A DNA stretch of 64,000 bases from Symbiodinium natans (GCA_905221605.1 CAJNDS010002420.1:158920-222919), one strand, 5' to 3'; positions 1 through 10,828 are shown, counted from the first letter of the stretch. Numbers and translations are program-made. Notes: generated by a model not told the origin, from the letters alone.

Positions 1-75
1 GGATGTTCCCTATTAGGGGCTATCCCCCTGTCAAAATCCCGGTTCAGGACTGATAGTAAAAGGGTGAACATCCCA
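1..75. mobile_element. Fold-back MITE, family A (copy A1)
   Basis: The element starts with GGATGTTCCC and ends with GGGTGAACATCCC, so its ends are inverted repeats of about 10 bp around a short core. Related copies lie at 18,267, 28,405, 32,411 and 57,402, with partial copies at 12,290, 15,933, 58,761 and 60,888. The family consensus begins TTGGGATGTTCCCCCTTA and carries an inner arm ACTAACAGTCCTTA. It has no coding capacity, so it would be non-autonomous. The left edge may be cut by the window start. Confidence 0.7.
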
Positions 76-110
76 AGCTGAAGGTCCTACCACACCCTCC
101 CTAAGCCATC

Positions 111-197
111 AACCCTAAACCCTAAACCCTGAACCCTAAACCCTAAATTTAAACCCTAAAGCCTAAATCCTAAACCCTAAACCCTAAACCCTAAACC
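111..197 (-). repeat. Interstitial telomere-like block, CCCTAAA orientation
   Basis: Degenerate run of CCCTAAA units with variants (CCCTGAA, GCCTAAA, TCCTAAA). This is the first of the telomere-like blocks that punctuate the window. A TTTAGGG-sense block of variant units (TCTAGGG) follows at 316-376. Confidence 0.9.
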
Positions 198-479
198 TGC
201 CTGGCGAAAAGGTCAGCATGTGACTCAGAGTAGCGTGGGTCGGAGTTGTTGTGCAGTCGTTGCAGTGACCACTGACCTGCATGGAAACCCAAAGCTACAA
301 GGCCTGAGGGTAATATTTAGGGTCTAGGTCTAGGGTCTAGGGTCTAGGGTCTAGGGTCCAGGGTTTAGGGTTTAGGTCAACCTCTTCCAGCCCCAGAATC
401 TTGTAATCGCTGCCTTCCTATTCATTTTGGAGTCAATCGAAATGAACCTCCCAAATTAAACCCCAAACCCTAAACCCTA

Positions 480-687
480 ATTCTTGAGATCAATATCTCA
501 AGCCCCGCTTCAGTTGCGAGATGCCGCCGTAGATGACGAGCACGCCTCGCACACTTTTACTGGCCTGGCCTGTGGCTGGTCTGAGGTCAGAGCTGCATGC
601 AATCAGACGCCTTGTCTGACGAAGGAAAACAAGCACATCCAGACAGTTGTGGTTGCAACTTGTCCAGCAAGTTCCACCGAGAAGCCC
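480..687 (+). repeat. Duplicated segment A, copy 1
   Basis: About 207 bp that recurs at 914-1121 with no difference I could see. It contains an open frame beginning MRSISQAPLQLRD that resembles no family I know. It starts directly after a CCCTAAA block. The two copies are 434 bp apart and separated by segment B. Confidence 0.9.
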
Positions 688-719
688 CCGCAAAGGGAGG
701 GACAAAGTGAAAAGGGTGG

Positions 720-914
720 GCACAAAAACTAGGCAAGGGGGCTCATCCAATTAAGCTTCACATCTTGAGCGCGTTGTTGCGGTCAGCTGTTACGACTTTT
801 CCCAGGAAGTGTGAGGCATGTTCAGGAGGAAGTCTTGGAACTTTCGACTTTGCCCCTGGCCAACCGCAGTTTGTTTGCCAAGTGCAAAGACCTCTCCTCA
901 AGAATATCACCTCA
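720..914 (+). repeat. Duplicated segment B, copy 1
   Basis: A 195-bp segment (starting GCACAAAAACTAGG, ending AATATCACCTCA) that recurs at 1741-1935. Copy 1 runs straight into segment A copy 2, while copy 2 runs into degenerate telomere-like sequence. The order is A-B-A'-spacer-B', a shuffled duplication. Confidence 0.9.
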
Positions 915-1121
915 TTCTTGAGATCAATATCTCAAGCCCCGCTTCAGTTGCGAGATGCCGCCGTAGATGACGAGCACGCCTCGCACACTTTTACTGGCCT
1001 GGCCTGTGGCTGGTCTGAGGTCAGAGCTGCATGCAATCAGACGCCTTGTCTGACGAAGGAAAACAAGCACATCCAGACAGTTGTGGTTGCAACTTGTCCA
1101 GCAAGTTCCACCGAGAAGCCC
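914..1121 (+). repeat. Duplicated segment A, copy 2
   Basis: Second copy of the 207-bp segment at 480-687, joined directly to the end of segment B copy 1. The apparent identity suggests a recent event or an assembly duplication. Confidence 0.9.
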
Positions 1122-1740
1122 AACCACTCCAGCACTGGCACCAGCGCCCGAACAGAAGCTAGGGGGCCGCAATGGCAAGTGAAGAACTAGTGAACAGCCA
1201 AGCCCGAGCCAAGTTCACCACCAATGTGCAGGAATTGCAATGTGGCCAGCACTGCAACAAATTCGAAAAACCATCCCGATGTAACAACAGGGATGGCGAG
1301 GGGCATCCCGCGATGCGGCACAAGGGGCTCAGCTTGTGCAGCCCACTGCTCACACAACAGCTTCAAGCCCAGCCTCCAGGCCTGAGACAGTAAGGCACAA
1401 ATCAGCCTTGCTCCAAGAGCCCGGTTGCGTGAGGTAGAGCGAAACCAGCCACCTGTACAAAGGACATATCAGTTTCCATCCCACCCACAAAGGTGGCGCA
1501 CTGCCAGGAACTGCCTCAAGGAGCAACAGTTGAGCACACCCGGCGGCGGCACTGAAGCTTTTCCATATTCCAGTAGTGTACCCGAACTGGTTCCACGCAA
1601 TTCAAAGCTCTGTATCATGCACCAGGCAGGAGGAAAAATTGTGCATTCGGACAGCTTTTGCCAGAGGCTGTATAGCGTCGGAGTCAGAGTGCCAAGGCAG
1701 TAGAAAGAGAATTCAACCCACCCATGGCTGGAGCAACAAC
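1122..1740. other. Unique spacer between duplicated segments
   Basis: No telomere-like block, tRNA or recognisable protein. Short ORFs on both strands are under 105 codons and look like chance. Confidence 0.6.
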
Positions 1741-1935
1741 GCACAAAAACTAGGCAAGGGGGCTCATCCAATTAAGCTTCACATCTTGAGCGCGTTGTTG
1801 CGGTCAGCTGTTACGACTTTTCCCAGGAAGTGTGAGGCATGTTCAGGAGGAAGTCTTGGAACTTTCGACTTTGCCCCTGGCCAACCGCAGTTTGTTTGCC
1901 AAGTGCAAAGACCTCTCCTCAAGAATATCACCTCA
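1741..1935 (+). repeat. Duplicated segment B, copy 2
   Basis: Second copy of the 195-bp segment at 720-914, followed by degenerate telomere-like sequence (ACCCTACACCCTGAGCCC). Confidence 0.9.
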
Positions 1936-2040
1936 ACCCTACACCCTGAGCCCTAAGCTTGAACCCCCAAGCCGTAAACTAAGGGAGCACCCACACACAG
2001 GGCCCAGAATTTCACTCGCTGGCTGCTACCGCCTGCACTT

Positions 2041-2136
2041 AGTTGCTGAGTTCATAAGCCGCCAAAAAAGTGTACACTTTGGGTTCTTTTGGGGATTAGT
2101 GTATCCCAAAAAGTGTACAGTGTGCTCACTCAGCAG
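2041..2136. mobile_element. Fold-back element, family L (copy L1)
   Basis: It begins AGTTGCTGAGTTCATAAGCC and ends GTGCTCACTCAGCAGC, so CTGAGT / ACTCAG form the outer inverted ends. It carries an inner palindrome AAGTGTACACTT and a further half AAAAAGTGTAC. A diverged copy lies at 3,218-3,314. Non-coding. Confidence 0.7.
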
Positions 2137-3217
2137 CCGAAGAAGTCAAGGCCCTGGTTTTGAAGGTGACTGGGATCCTCCACCCAAAATCTCACAAGTC
2201 CCGACCGTTATATGTACTTGCGGAGGCTTCATCTCTCACTGTGCGAAGCACTGCACTTGGGGGGGGGGGGGGGTGTAAGTTCCTTGTTGGGAAAAAAGTG
2301 TGAATTGAATAGGGGAACGGTTGCAAGCATGTGACACCCGGTATATACACTCACCAATTCTAAAAAAAGGAACCTTATATACACTCACCAATAACATGTA
2401 AACCCTGTTTCACATGATGGTTGGGGGGGGGAAGGAGTTGGGGAAGTACGGCCCAAAGATGACTGTACGGGGTGTGCAAAGAACCCTAACCCAAAACAGG
2501 ACCAGGGTTTAGGGTTTAGGGTTTAGGGTTTAGGGTTGAGGGTTTAGGGTTTAGGGTCCTTCAATGTCACCCCTGTCTGGCGTATGAGCCCCAACGCCTG
2601 GATCAGTCCACACTCCCCCGGGCCCAGACAGTCAATCCCTGAACGAGAGTGCGCTGCAATCACCAGGGCATTGCAGTTTGCATGCCCTGTCCGACATGAT
2701 GCTAAACCCTAAACCCTAAACCCTAAACCCTAGACCCTAGACCCTAGACCCTAAACCCTAAACCCCAAACCCTAAACCCTAAACCCTAAACCCTAAACCT
2801 AAACCCTAAACCCACAATCCATGCCAAGCTGCTCTCTCTGTGCATGGCAAAGGCATGCCCTCAGTCGTAGCTGCTTCAGGGTGGTTGCTCTTGTAGCTGT
2901 TTCAGGGTTTAGGGTTTAGGGTTTAGGGTTTTTTCTGTTGTGCCCACCTGTGAACGATCTAGGTTGTGCATGGGGGGGTCCATGGACAAGCTGAGAGGAG
3001 TGCGACGACCGTTGGGGCAAGGCTGGCAATTGCTAGATAGATACAAATATACAGATGCAGAGTGTGCACATATGTATATGTGTGTGTGTACATATATACA
3101 TATGACAGGGAGAGAGAGTAATATGTATGCCAATCTTGTGAACATAAAGGGTGGGCACGCTCCTGTGTGGGGTGAGAGTGGGAGATTGGCTGATGACTAT
3201 ACAGCTCAAAGAGACTC
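2137..3217. other. Telomere-block mosaic
   Basis: Holds a 14-base G run at 2,262, TTTAGGG-sense blocks at 2,505-2,557 and 2,903-2,931, a CCCTAAA-sense block at 2,702-2,812, and a short TA/TG microsatellite at about 3,040-3,105. No gene recognised. Confidence 0.75.
2702..2812 (-). repeat. Interstitial telomere-like block
   Basis: About 15 CCCTAAA units with CCCTAGA and CCCCAAA variants. A unique 90-bp piece separates it from the opposite-sense block at 2,903. Confidence 0.95.
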
Positions 3218-3314
3218 AGTTGCTGAGTTCATAAGCCCCCCAAAAGTGTACACTTTCAGTTCTATAGGGGATTCAGCTACGTATCCCAAAAAGTGTAAGT
3301 GTGCTCACTCAGCT
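3218..3314. mobile_element. Fold-back element, family L (copy L2)
   Basis: Same ends and inner AAAGTGTACACTTT palindrome as L1 about 1.2 kb upstream, with substitutions and small indels. The shared ends and length define a small element family. Confidence 0.7.
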
Positions 3315-3940
3315 ACTAAGGACATGTATGCACAGGTTCAGTATCTTCTGCTCGGGCTTGTCCATGGAGCTTCTGCCGACGGAGAGTGGTTTCTGTGCAC
3401 CAACTCTACAGCCCAAACCCTAACCCTAAACCCTAAACCCTAAACCTCAAGGAAGCCGCGGTATCCTTGCCACCCCTGAAATGAATCCCTCAGGGCGACT
3501 CAAAAGCATCCGTTCGAAGGGCTTCAGGGCCCTTTTCAGGGCTTTCGGGTTCAGGGTTCGAGGCCCTTAAGGGTTTCGAGTTCAGGGTTTCGGGCCCTTT
3601 CAAACGTTTTCGGGTTCAGGGTTTAGCGCCTGTTTAAGGGTTTAGAGTTCAGGGTTCTAAGGGATCTTAACTTGCGAGCTTTACCCTAAAGTAAAGCGGA
3701 GAATGAGAGTTCTACTGGGTGCCCTAGACAGGCTCATTTCTCGGCTCTTCCCGGTTCCCAAACAAGGCTTCACGTTCCCTAGGTTAAGGGGTTAGGGTTT
3801 AGGAATTCGGGATTAGGGTTCAGTTAGGGTTTCGGGTGGGCAGGGTAGTGGTCCAACGTCTGTGGCCAGCGGCGTGCGTGCGCTTTGCTGTGCTTCTTGA
3901 GCACCTGCAGGGACGGGGAGAGCCAAACGAACCCTAACTT

Positions 3941-4031
3941 AGTTGTCCAGTAACCTGGGGAAACTAAAGGTTAACCTTTGGGATTGTAAGGTGATTAGAT
4001 TACCCCAAGTTAAAGGTTACCTAGTCTACGA
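3941..4031. mobile_element. Fold-back element, family D (copy D1)
   Basis: Begins AGTTGTCCAGTAACCTGGGG; the inner arms AAAGGTTAACCTTT and GTTAAAGGTTACCTAG are inverted. A close copy at 17,921-18,018 is preceded by the same ACTT. Non-coding. Confidence 0.65.
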
Positions 4032-4239
4032 CCCCAAACCCACGCCTAAAACCTAATCTTACAATCCTAAACCCCAAACCCAGACCCCACACCCTAAACC
4101 CTGAACCCCAACCCCCAAACCCCTAACCCGACCCTACCCCTAACCATAAATCCCGAACCCTACTAAACCCCAAACCCCAACCCCCAACCCCCAAATCCTA
4201 AACCCCAAACCCCAAACCCTAAACCCTAAACCCTAAACC
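4031..4239 (-). repeat. Long degenerate telomere-like block
   Basis: About 200 bp of CCCTAAA-sense units, heavily mutated (CCCCAAA, CCCGAAC, CCCCAAC). A 73-bp unique piece separates it from the opposite-sense block at 4,313-4,466. Confidence 0.9.
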
Positions 4240-4312
4240 GCACCTTCACCGCGACCTGGCCAAGGCCACACTTGGTGTCCCACGCCTGGGCTGAGGGTTC
4301 AGAGGCCACTGA

Positions 4313-4466
4313 TTTAGGGTTTAGGGTCTAGGGTTTAGGGTTTTAGGGTTAGGGTTTGGGGTTTAGGGATTCAGGGTTAGGGTTTGGGGTTTGCGGTTTG
4401 CGGTTTGGGGTTTGGGGTTTAGGGTTTAGGGTTTAGGGTTTAAAGTTTGGGGTTTAGGGTTAGGGT
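4313..4466 (+). repeat. Telomere-like block, TTTAGGG orientation
   Basis: Mixed TTTAGGG, TTTGGGG and TTTGCGG units. With 4,031-4,239 it brackets a 73-bp piece in the orientation a doubly capped fragment would have. Confidence 0.9.
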
Positions 4467-4564
4467 CCTCGCGGCATCATGGGGTAGACTACGGAAAAGG
4501 CCTGTTTGTCTACCGTTTGTAAGAATTACCCGCCTCATTGATAGGCATAGAGTCCCAGAGAAAC

Positions 4565-4664
4565 CCAAACCCTAAGCCCTGAACCCTAAACCCTAAACCC
4601 CAAACCATAAAACCCTACTGTAAAGCCCCAAAACCCCAAACCCTAAAACCCTAAAACCCTAAAC
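4565..4664 (-). repeat. Telomere-like block
   Basis: CCCTAAA and CCCTAAAA units. It marks the left edge of a unique stretch that runs to about 5,755. Confidence 0.85.
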
Positions 4665-5755
4665 TAAGTGAGGGGTCGCTTCCGTCGAGCGACAGACCGA
4701 ACGCTCGGCCGAGGGCCTTACAGCCCGAGCGCCCATACGGAAAGAGCAGGACGCGGCGAGGTGAGGGTGAAGCCTCACCGGCTTGTCCTGGACAGGCCAA
4801 CGGATATTGGCCTTCCTTACGACAACGTCAGTACTCGAACAAGGGCTGGCCGTATCCAGACCACCTTTAGCATAGCTAAAAGTATTAACCCCAAACAGTG
4901 GGCCATTTGCTCTGGCCCACCCCCTGAAAATTAGGATTTAGCACGCTTTCAAGCCTCTCAGAAGCTTGCCAGGGCCTTTTTGAAGTCCAGAACCGTTTTG
5001 AAAGCCTTTCAAGGTTCGCAGACGACCTTCCAGAAGGAGGCTTCTAAAGGTCTGCAGGGCCTCCACGATCTTTTCACGACCTCATTTTGGTCAAGTGGGG
5101 GTCGTGTTTTCCCATTTTCAAGGCAAAATAGTATTCGGAGACCCCCCCCTTGGTTCAAACTCCGACCCCCCCTTGAGAGGGAAAGTTTGCAAAAAGGCCC
5201 CCGTGGGGGACACCCCAAAATTCGGTCAAAAGTGATCGATTCCAGCGGAAATTATGCCAGGAAGCCCCCTTGGCCAAAACTGAGGGAAAGTTTGCCTTCA
5301 ACACAGCTTCGTCTGACTGGCCCAAAACCCAAGGAAATAAAAGTTGAAACTTTCAGAATAAACTACCTTATAAGAAGCCCAAAAGTTGAAAAGTTGGGTT
5401 TTGAGCCAGTAAGTCGTTTTGGGGTCCACATCACAGCTCCCGGAGTCGCCTGGACCCACAATGAAAATGCGACTTTAGAGTACTGACATCGATGGTTTTG
5501 GGAAGCATCTCGTTTCAGAATTTGCGGGTTTCTTCTGACGCTCGGAAGCCGCGTGCATGCCTTCACAACAGCTCTTAGAAGCCTCCAGAAGCTGTGGCAA
5601 GCCCCTAGAAGTTGCGTAGTTGGCTCCACGGGCCCTGACACGCCGAAGGCCCGAAAAGGGCCGAGGCTGCCCCCAACCTGAGCTTACGCCCTAGCGCCGC
5701 AACTTTTAGTAAATGGAAACAAGCATCAGTGCATGAGAAAATCAGTTCAACAAAC
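4665..5755. other. Unique stretch without telomere-like blocks
   Basis: About 1.1 kb free of heptamer blocks, unusual for this window. It holds an 88-codon ORF (4,668-4,934) and a 168-codon ORF (4,980-5,486), both plus strand and neither resembling a known family. A short duplication with GAGGGAAAGTTTGC recurs near 5,176 and 5,282. If a gene exists in the first 10 kb this is a plausible place, but I see no domain or splice evidence. Confidence 0.5.
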
Positions 5756-5859
5756 CCTTAACCCTAATAGAGTATAGTTTGGGTGGCGGGGTGGGTTGAC
5801 AGGCAATGCTAGCACGCAGCCCGGGGTGTTTCTCACCCGAGCGCGCGCTCTTGCCTGAC

Positions 5860-5960
5860 AAACCCTAAACCCTAAATCCTAAACCGAAACCCGAAACCCG
5901 AATCCCGAAACCCGACACCCGAAACCCTAAACCCTAAACCCTAAGCCCTAAGCCCCAACC
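5860..5960 (-). repeat. Telomere-like block with CCCGAAA variants
   Basis: CCCTAAA units flank a locally amplified CCCGAAA variant. The opposite-sense block at 6,065-6,139 follows after 105 bp. Confidence 0.9.
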
Positions 5961-6064
5961 AGCAACCCAGGCTTTGCCGAAGCGGCCAAGAATGGGGGCC
6001 GAGAAGCTTGGAAGACGACTGCCAGGCCGCCCTCACCGAGCTTCGCCTGTCACCACAAGGTCAG

Positions 6065-6139
6065 TAGGGTTTAGGGTTTAGGGTTTAGGGTTCAGGGTTC
6101 AGGGTTTAGGGTTTAGGGTTTAGGGTTTCGGGTTTAGGG
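6065..6139 (+). repeat. Telomere-like block
   Basis: Ten or so TTTAGGG units with TTCAGGG variants; a short further block lies at 6,252-6,279. Confidence 0.9.
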
Positions 6140-6531
6140 CTACATGGGACGCGGCCTCGTAGAGCCATCGCCCCGATCCAGTGACAGGGTCGTGGGCATC
6201 CGGCAGGTCGATTCTATCCTGGCCCAGATACAGCTGGAGAGCACGTCTATATTAGGGTTAAGGGTTTAGGGTTTAGGGTTAGGGTACGTTTGTTCTTTTT
6301 TGAAGGTTTAGGGTTTGGGGGTCAGGGTTTCGGGTTTAGGGTTAATAGGGGTCCATCAGGTAGAATGGGTGTCTTGTGTAGGGTAGGGGATAATATGAAA
6401 CTATGGGTCCATAAGGCAGAATGGGTATTTTGTCTGTGGGGTTTAGGGTTTCAGGTTTTAGGGTCTAGGGACCCTCTGAGAGGGATCCCTGAACCCTCGT
6501 GAACCCCGTATCTAATCCCCTTCCCATAGTA

Positions 6532-6705
6532 TTAAACCCCCCCTACCCCCCATTAAACATCCCCAATATACTCTCACATGACTACATAATGGGAACATCT
6601 AATACTAGGGGGTGGGGGGGTTTAATATTAAACATCCCCAATATACTCTCATATGACTACATAATGGGAATATCTAATACTAGGGGGTGGGGGGGGGGGG
6701 GGGTT
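6532..6705. mobile_element. Tandem pair of fold-back elements, family F
   Basis: Two copies of about 86 bp in a row, each containing ACATCCCCAATATACTCTCA and ending CTAATACTAGGGGGTGGGGG; the C-rich and G-rich ends are inverted. Diverged relatives occur at 19,997, 21,281, 22,189 and 63,371. A CCCTAAA block follows directly. Confidence 0.65.
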
Positions 6706-6882
6706 AAACCCTAAACCCTAAACCCTAAACCCTAAACCCTAAAATATCAGGGTTTGGGGATTTTAGGACTGCAAGTATACAAACATTGCCCATTTTGCCT
6801 GGCTATTTCAACATCTGCAAGGTGATATATCTGCTCTTGGCTGTGTCCTGACCATGCCTGGGAGTCCACCTCCTAAACGCGG

Positions 6883-6969
6883 TTTAGGGTTTAGGGTTTA
6901 GGGTTTAGGGTTTAGGGTTTAGGGTTTAGGGTTTAGGGTTTAGGGTACCCTAAACCCTAAACCCTAAAA
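6883..6969. repeat. Head-to-head telomere-like junction
   Basis: Nine TTTAGGG units (6,883-6,946) meet CCCTAAA units (6,947-6,969) with no spacer. The junction TTTAGGGTACCCTAAA is a perfect palindrome centred between 6,946 and 6,947. This is the orientation expected where two chromosome ends are joined. Confidence 0.95.
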
Positions 6970-7054
6970 GATCTGCGCAAACTCAAGAGAGTGGATGCCG
7001 CAGATCTCAGCAAACATGGAACTAGTCTTGATGCGCTTTCCCAAACTTCGATCT

Positions 7055-7170
7055 TGAACCCGAAACTCTAAAATCCTAAACCCTAAAAACCTAAACACGA
7101 AAATCCTAAACACTAAAATCCTAAACCCTAAAATCCTAAACCCTAAAATCATAAACCCTAAAAACCTTGA
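7055..7170 (-). repeat. Degenerate block of TAAAATCC-type units
   Basis: CCCTAAA-sense units with the octamer variant CCTAAAAT repeated. Short opposite-sense units begin at 7,301 and give way to degenerate CCCTAAA-sense sequence after 7,356. Confidence 0.75.
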
Positions 7171-7613
7171 GCCCTGCCTTGCGAGGCGGAGGGGCCCCGC
7201 CGGTAACGCTGAAGATCGGCGCCGCGATTGGCAGCTCCTTTCTTTAGCATGGCTGTTGCAAGAATGGGCTAAGGATCCTAAAACCCCAAACCCCTTAAGG
7301 TTTAGGGTTTGGGGTTTGGGGTTTAGGGTTTAGGGTTTAGGGCTTAGGGTCTAGGGTGGAGGGATAGACTCTAAACCCCTAACCCTGAAACCCCAAACAC
7401 CACAGGTCCTCGGAGTGCCAGGAGACTGGTGTGGCCAAGAGAACTGAAACCCTAAAATCCCCTGCTGCGCCAAAAGCTCTGAAAGGCCTACCTCCCTCAA
7501 CCCCGAAACCCATAACTCACAGGTATAACCCTGAACCCTAAACCGCACTACATCCCCGGCAACAAGCCTGCAAAAGATGCAAAACCTAAAAAGAACGAAT
7601 GAACTCTAAAATA

Positions 7614-7692
7614 GTGGTCAGATACCCTATACTTCTGTAATTTCCTATGAAGGGTATATGAATTATATGAACCATAAACCTTTTAGGGTTCA
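7614..7692. mobile_element. Fold-back element, family G (degenerate copy)
   Basis: Contains GTCAGATACCCTATACTTCTG and ends near GTTCAT, resembling the family G element at 15,305-15,416. The ends are eroded, so this is a low-confidence member. Confidence 0.4.
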
Positions 7693-10030
7693 TGTCTGCC
7701 CTAGCCCTCCAAATGCCTCCGGCTCCGCTGCAGGGGCCCGTACAGGCGGCCCCGTGACGCTGAATGGCGGGGGTGGTAGTAAAGGCACCTCCACCCGGGT
7801 TTAGGGTTTAGGGTTCAGGATTTAGGGTTTAGGGTTGGTTTTGGGTTGTTCTGGATTTCGGGCGTTTAGGGCTTTTAGGATTTAGGGTTTAGGGCTGAGG
7901 GGTTGGAGGGGTTTCTCTAGGTTTCTAGGGTTTAGGGTGTAGGATGTAAGCCCTAAACCCTAAACCCTAAACCCTCAACCCTAAACCCTAAACCCTAAAC
8001 CCTGAACCGGCTTCGCGGTTGATTAAAATTTGGACCTCAGTAGGGTCCGCGGTTTGCTTCATCGAAGTTAACCACTGCTTGCATCGGTTTAGGGTTTAGG
8101 GTTTAGGGTTTGGGGTTTCGGGTTTAGGGTTAACGACTGTAGAGTTGAGGGGTATACAGAATGCTCGGATGGCCCTAATGAACCCTTCTGAACAACCTTG
8201 CGACATGAGGTCCTCGTCAACCCCACGAGGCAAAGATGTCCAAAGGTCTTACCCAGTGTGCGTCATACGGGGGGGAGCCCGTTGAGTTTAGGGTTTAGGG
8301 TTTGGGGTTTGGGGCTTTCCGCTCTATGGTTCAGGGTTTAGGGTGTTAAGATCGACAGCGCACAAACAACAAAGAGGGCATGTGGGATGGGTTTAGGGTT
8401 GAGGGTTTAGGGTTTAGGGGTTTAGGGGTTTAGGGGTCTAGGGGTTTAGGGGTTTAGGGGTTTAGGGGTTTAGGGGTTTAGGGATGGTACCACACAGAAC
8501 ACACCTCGCAAAACATGCGCTGCCCTGCACAAAACGCCCACCCACCAACCCACCCGCCAACCGACCCACGCACGCACGCACGCACCTACCCACCCACCCG
8601 CCTCCCCACCCGCCTCCCCGCCCACGCACCCACCCGCAACGCAAGCACGCACGCATGCAGACAGAGAGAGAGGTTCATCACAAATGAGCCTCAGGGCACT
8701 CTAAACAACGATCATGAAACCCATTCAAGACTTGTATAAAATAAAACTGCCACACAAAAGAGCAATGATCGACTTGATAAGCCCAGATTGAATATGGAAT
8801 TCATGCTGAGAGTCAAGCTGGCAGCTAGCACATTAGTGTCGCAACATAAATGTCCTTGCAAAACACCCTATATTGCCCTAAACCTCGAAATCCTAAACCC
8901 TTCAACCCTAAACCCTAAACCCCAAACCCTAAACCCTAAACCCCAAATACTAACACCTGATGTTCGACAGTTCCTCGTCCTTATGAAGACGACCCTTTCT
9001 GGGCCCTCCTTTTTTAAACATGGTTGAACACATCCCTCGTTACATCGTCAAAACTCGCCAGTTCTTTCAATGAAATACCCTAAGCCCTAAACCCTAAACC
9101 CTAAAGAATTGTAGAGAAACCACTTCTGGTTTCGCCCTCACTGCAATTCAGTTCTCCTAGGGATCAAGGCCCTTTCAGAGGGCTTTCATGGACATTTCTC
9201 CCGAAATCAGCCCCTTGGTTTAGGGCTTCGGGTTCACGGGTCACGGGTTTAGGGTTTAGGGTTTAGGGTTTAGGGTTTAGGGTTTAGGGTTTAGGGCAGT
9301 TTAGGGTTCGCCACAACTACAAGCTTCCTGGGAGCTGCTAAGCAGACGAGTCTTGGGAAACTTCGCATACAGCGGACCTTCGTGATAAGTCAGTCGCGGC
9401 ATTACAATCACGTTCTTACGATTCCTACAAACCCTATCAACCCCCAGCCCTAAACCCTAAACCCTAAACCCTAAACCCAAAACCCAAAACCCTAAACCCT
9501 AAGCCCTAAGCCCTAAACCCTAAACCCTATCATCCCCCAGTCGGAGATGCCTCGGCTGAGCCAGTGGAGACCCGAGCCATGGCATCATTGCTAATTATGA
9601 ATCTGCGGTTTCTTGCGGGTTTAGGGTTTAGGGTTTAGGGGGTTTAGGGGGGTTTAGGGGGTTTAGGGGGGTTTAGGGAGTTTAGGGAGTTTAGGGGGGT
9701 TTAGGGAGTTTAGGGAGTTTAGGGAATTAAGGTTTAACGTTCAGAGTTGGGGCTTAAGGATTTTAGGGTCGGGCGTTGCAGCGCCAAGCTGGATACAGAG
9801 GTGCAGGGTGCGCAGCTGGGCGGCGAATTAGGGTTTAGGGTTTAGGGTTTAGGGTTTAGGGAGCTCAGGAGTTCGGCCGTACACGCAATCCTTGGTGACC
9901 AAATGAGCCCTGACATTGGGGTCATATACCCTGTACTACTGTATGTTCGGGGTGAAAAACGCTGTGGGCATGTCCCATAGCAACTGCAAGTATCCTGGGA
10001 CTTGTACCGAGACCTTTTGTAGTCTCCCAG
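7693..10030. other. Telomere-block mosaic
   Basis: TTTAGGG-sense blocks at 7,796-7,835, 8,087-8,131, 8,391-8,483 (octamer TTTAGGGG), 9,247-9,297, 9,617-9,724 (TTTAGGGGG variants) and 9,828-9,861. CCCTAAA-sense blocks at 7,951-8,007, 8,891-8,947 and 9,447-9,530. A C-rich minisatellite lies at 8,536-8,660 and a family G half-element at 9,890-9,953. No gene recognised. Confidence 0.8.
8536..8660. repeat. C-rich minisatellite (CCCAC / GCAC units)
   Basis: Strand-asymmetric run of CCCACC, CGCA and CCGCC words on the plus strand. The ORFs read through it (Pro/Thr/His-rich on one strand, Gly/Arg-rich on the other) are simple-sequence artefacts. Confidence 0.8.
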
Positions 10031-10031
10031 G

Positions 10032-10108
10032 CCCTAAACCCTATCCCTAAACCCTAAACCCTAAACCCTAAACCCTAAACCCTAAACCCTAAACCCTAAA
10101 CCCTAAAC
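10032..10108 (-). repeat. Clean telomere-like block
   Basis: Eleven nearly perfect CCCTAAA units; the purity suggests a recent origin. A second clean block in the same orientation lies at 10,187-10,272. Confidence 0.95.
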
Positions 10109-10186
10109 TTGCACTTTACGTGTGGGAGGGGGCCTGTGCTTCGCCATGCCATGTCTACCTTTCCTTGATGCCGCAGAGTCGAATCA

Positions 10187-10272
10187 AAACCCTAAACCCT
10201 AAACCCTAAACCCTAAACCCTAAACCCTAAACCCTAAACCCTAAACCCTAAACCCTAAACCCTAAACCCTAA
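10187..10272 (-). repeat. Clean telomere-like block abutting a triplication
   Basis: Twelve nearly perfect CCCTAAA units that run into the first copy of the 186-bp tandem repeat. Confidence 0.95.
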
Positions 10273-10828
10273 CTAAACACGAGGCCCTCCCCTTAGCCTA
10301 CAAGACAGCTTACATAGTAAGAGGGTAATAGGGTTCAGGGCTGAGGGCTCAGGGTTTGGGATTTGGGGTGCAGCTTTTGAGGAGTTCCCACTCCTCGGGT
10401 TTTGGGATGTTGGGTTCAGGGCTTAGAGGTTAGGATTTCCCTAAGCCCTAAACCCTAACTAAACACGAGGCCCTCCCCTTAGCCTACAAGACAGCTTACA
10501 TAGTAAGAGGGTAATAGGGTTCAGGGCTGAGGGCTCAGGGTTTGGGATTTGGGGTGCAGCTTTTGAGGAGTTCCCACTCCTCGGGTTTTGGGATGTTGGG
10601 TTCAGGGCTTAGAGGTTAGGATTTCCCTAAGCCCTAAACCCTAACTAAACACGAGGCCCTCCCCTTAGCCTACAAGACAGCTTACATAGTAAGAGGGTAA
10701 TAGGGTTCAGGGCTGAGGGCTCAGGGTTTGGGATTTGGGGTGCAGCTTTTGAGGAGTTCCCACTCCTCGGGTTTTGGGATGTTGGGTTCAGGGCTTAGAG
10801 GTTAGGATTTCCCTAAGCCCTAAACCGT
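10271..10828 (+). repeat. 186-bp tandem triplication
   Basis: Three copies starting at 10,271, 10,457 and 10,643, each beginning AACTAAACACGAGGCCC and ending in CCCTAAGCCCTAAACC. I saw no difference between copies. Each unit carries degenerate telomere-like words inside, so a telomere-containing stretch was duplicated as a block. Confidence 0.95.

Noticed and set aside
8788-9027. ORFs with NPKPQTLNPKP or GFRVQGSGFRV peptides (also 12,872-13,063, 63,415-63,735 and others)
   Set aside because: They are translations of CCCTAAA / TTTAGGG blocks. A 7-base unit shifts frame every unit, so these are chance frames and not proteins.
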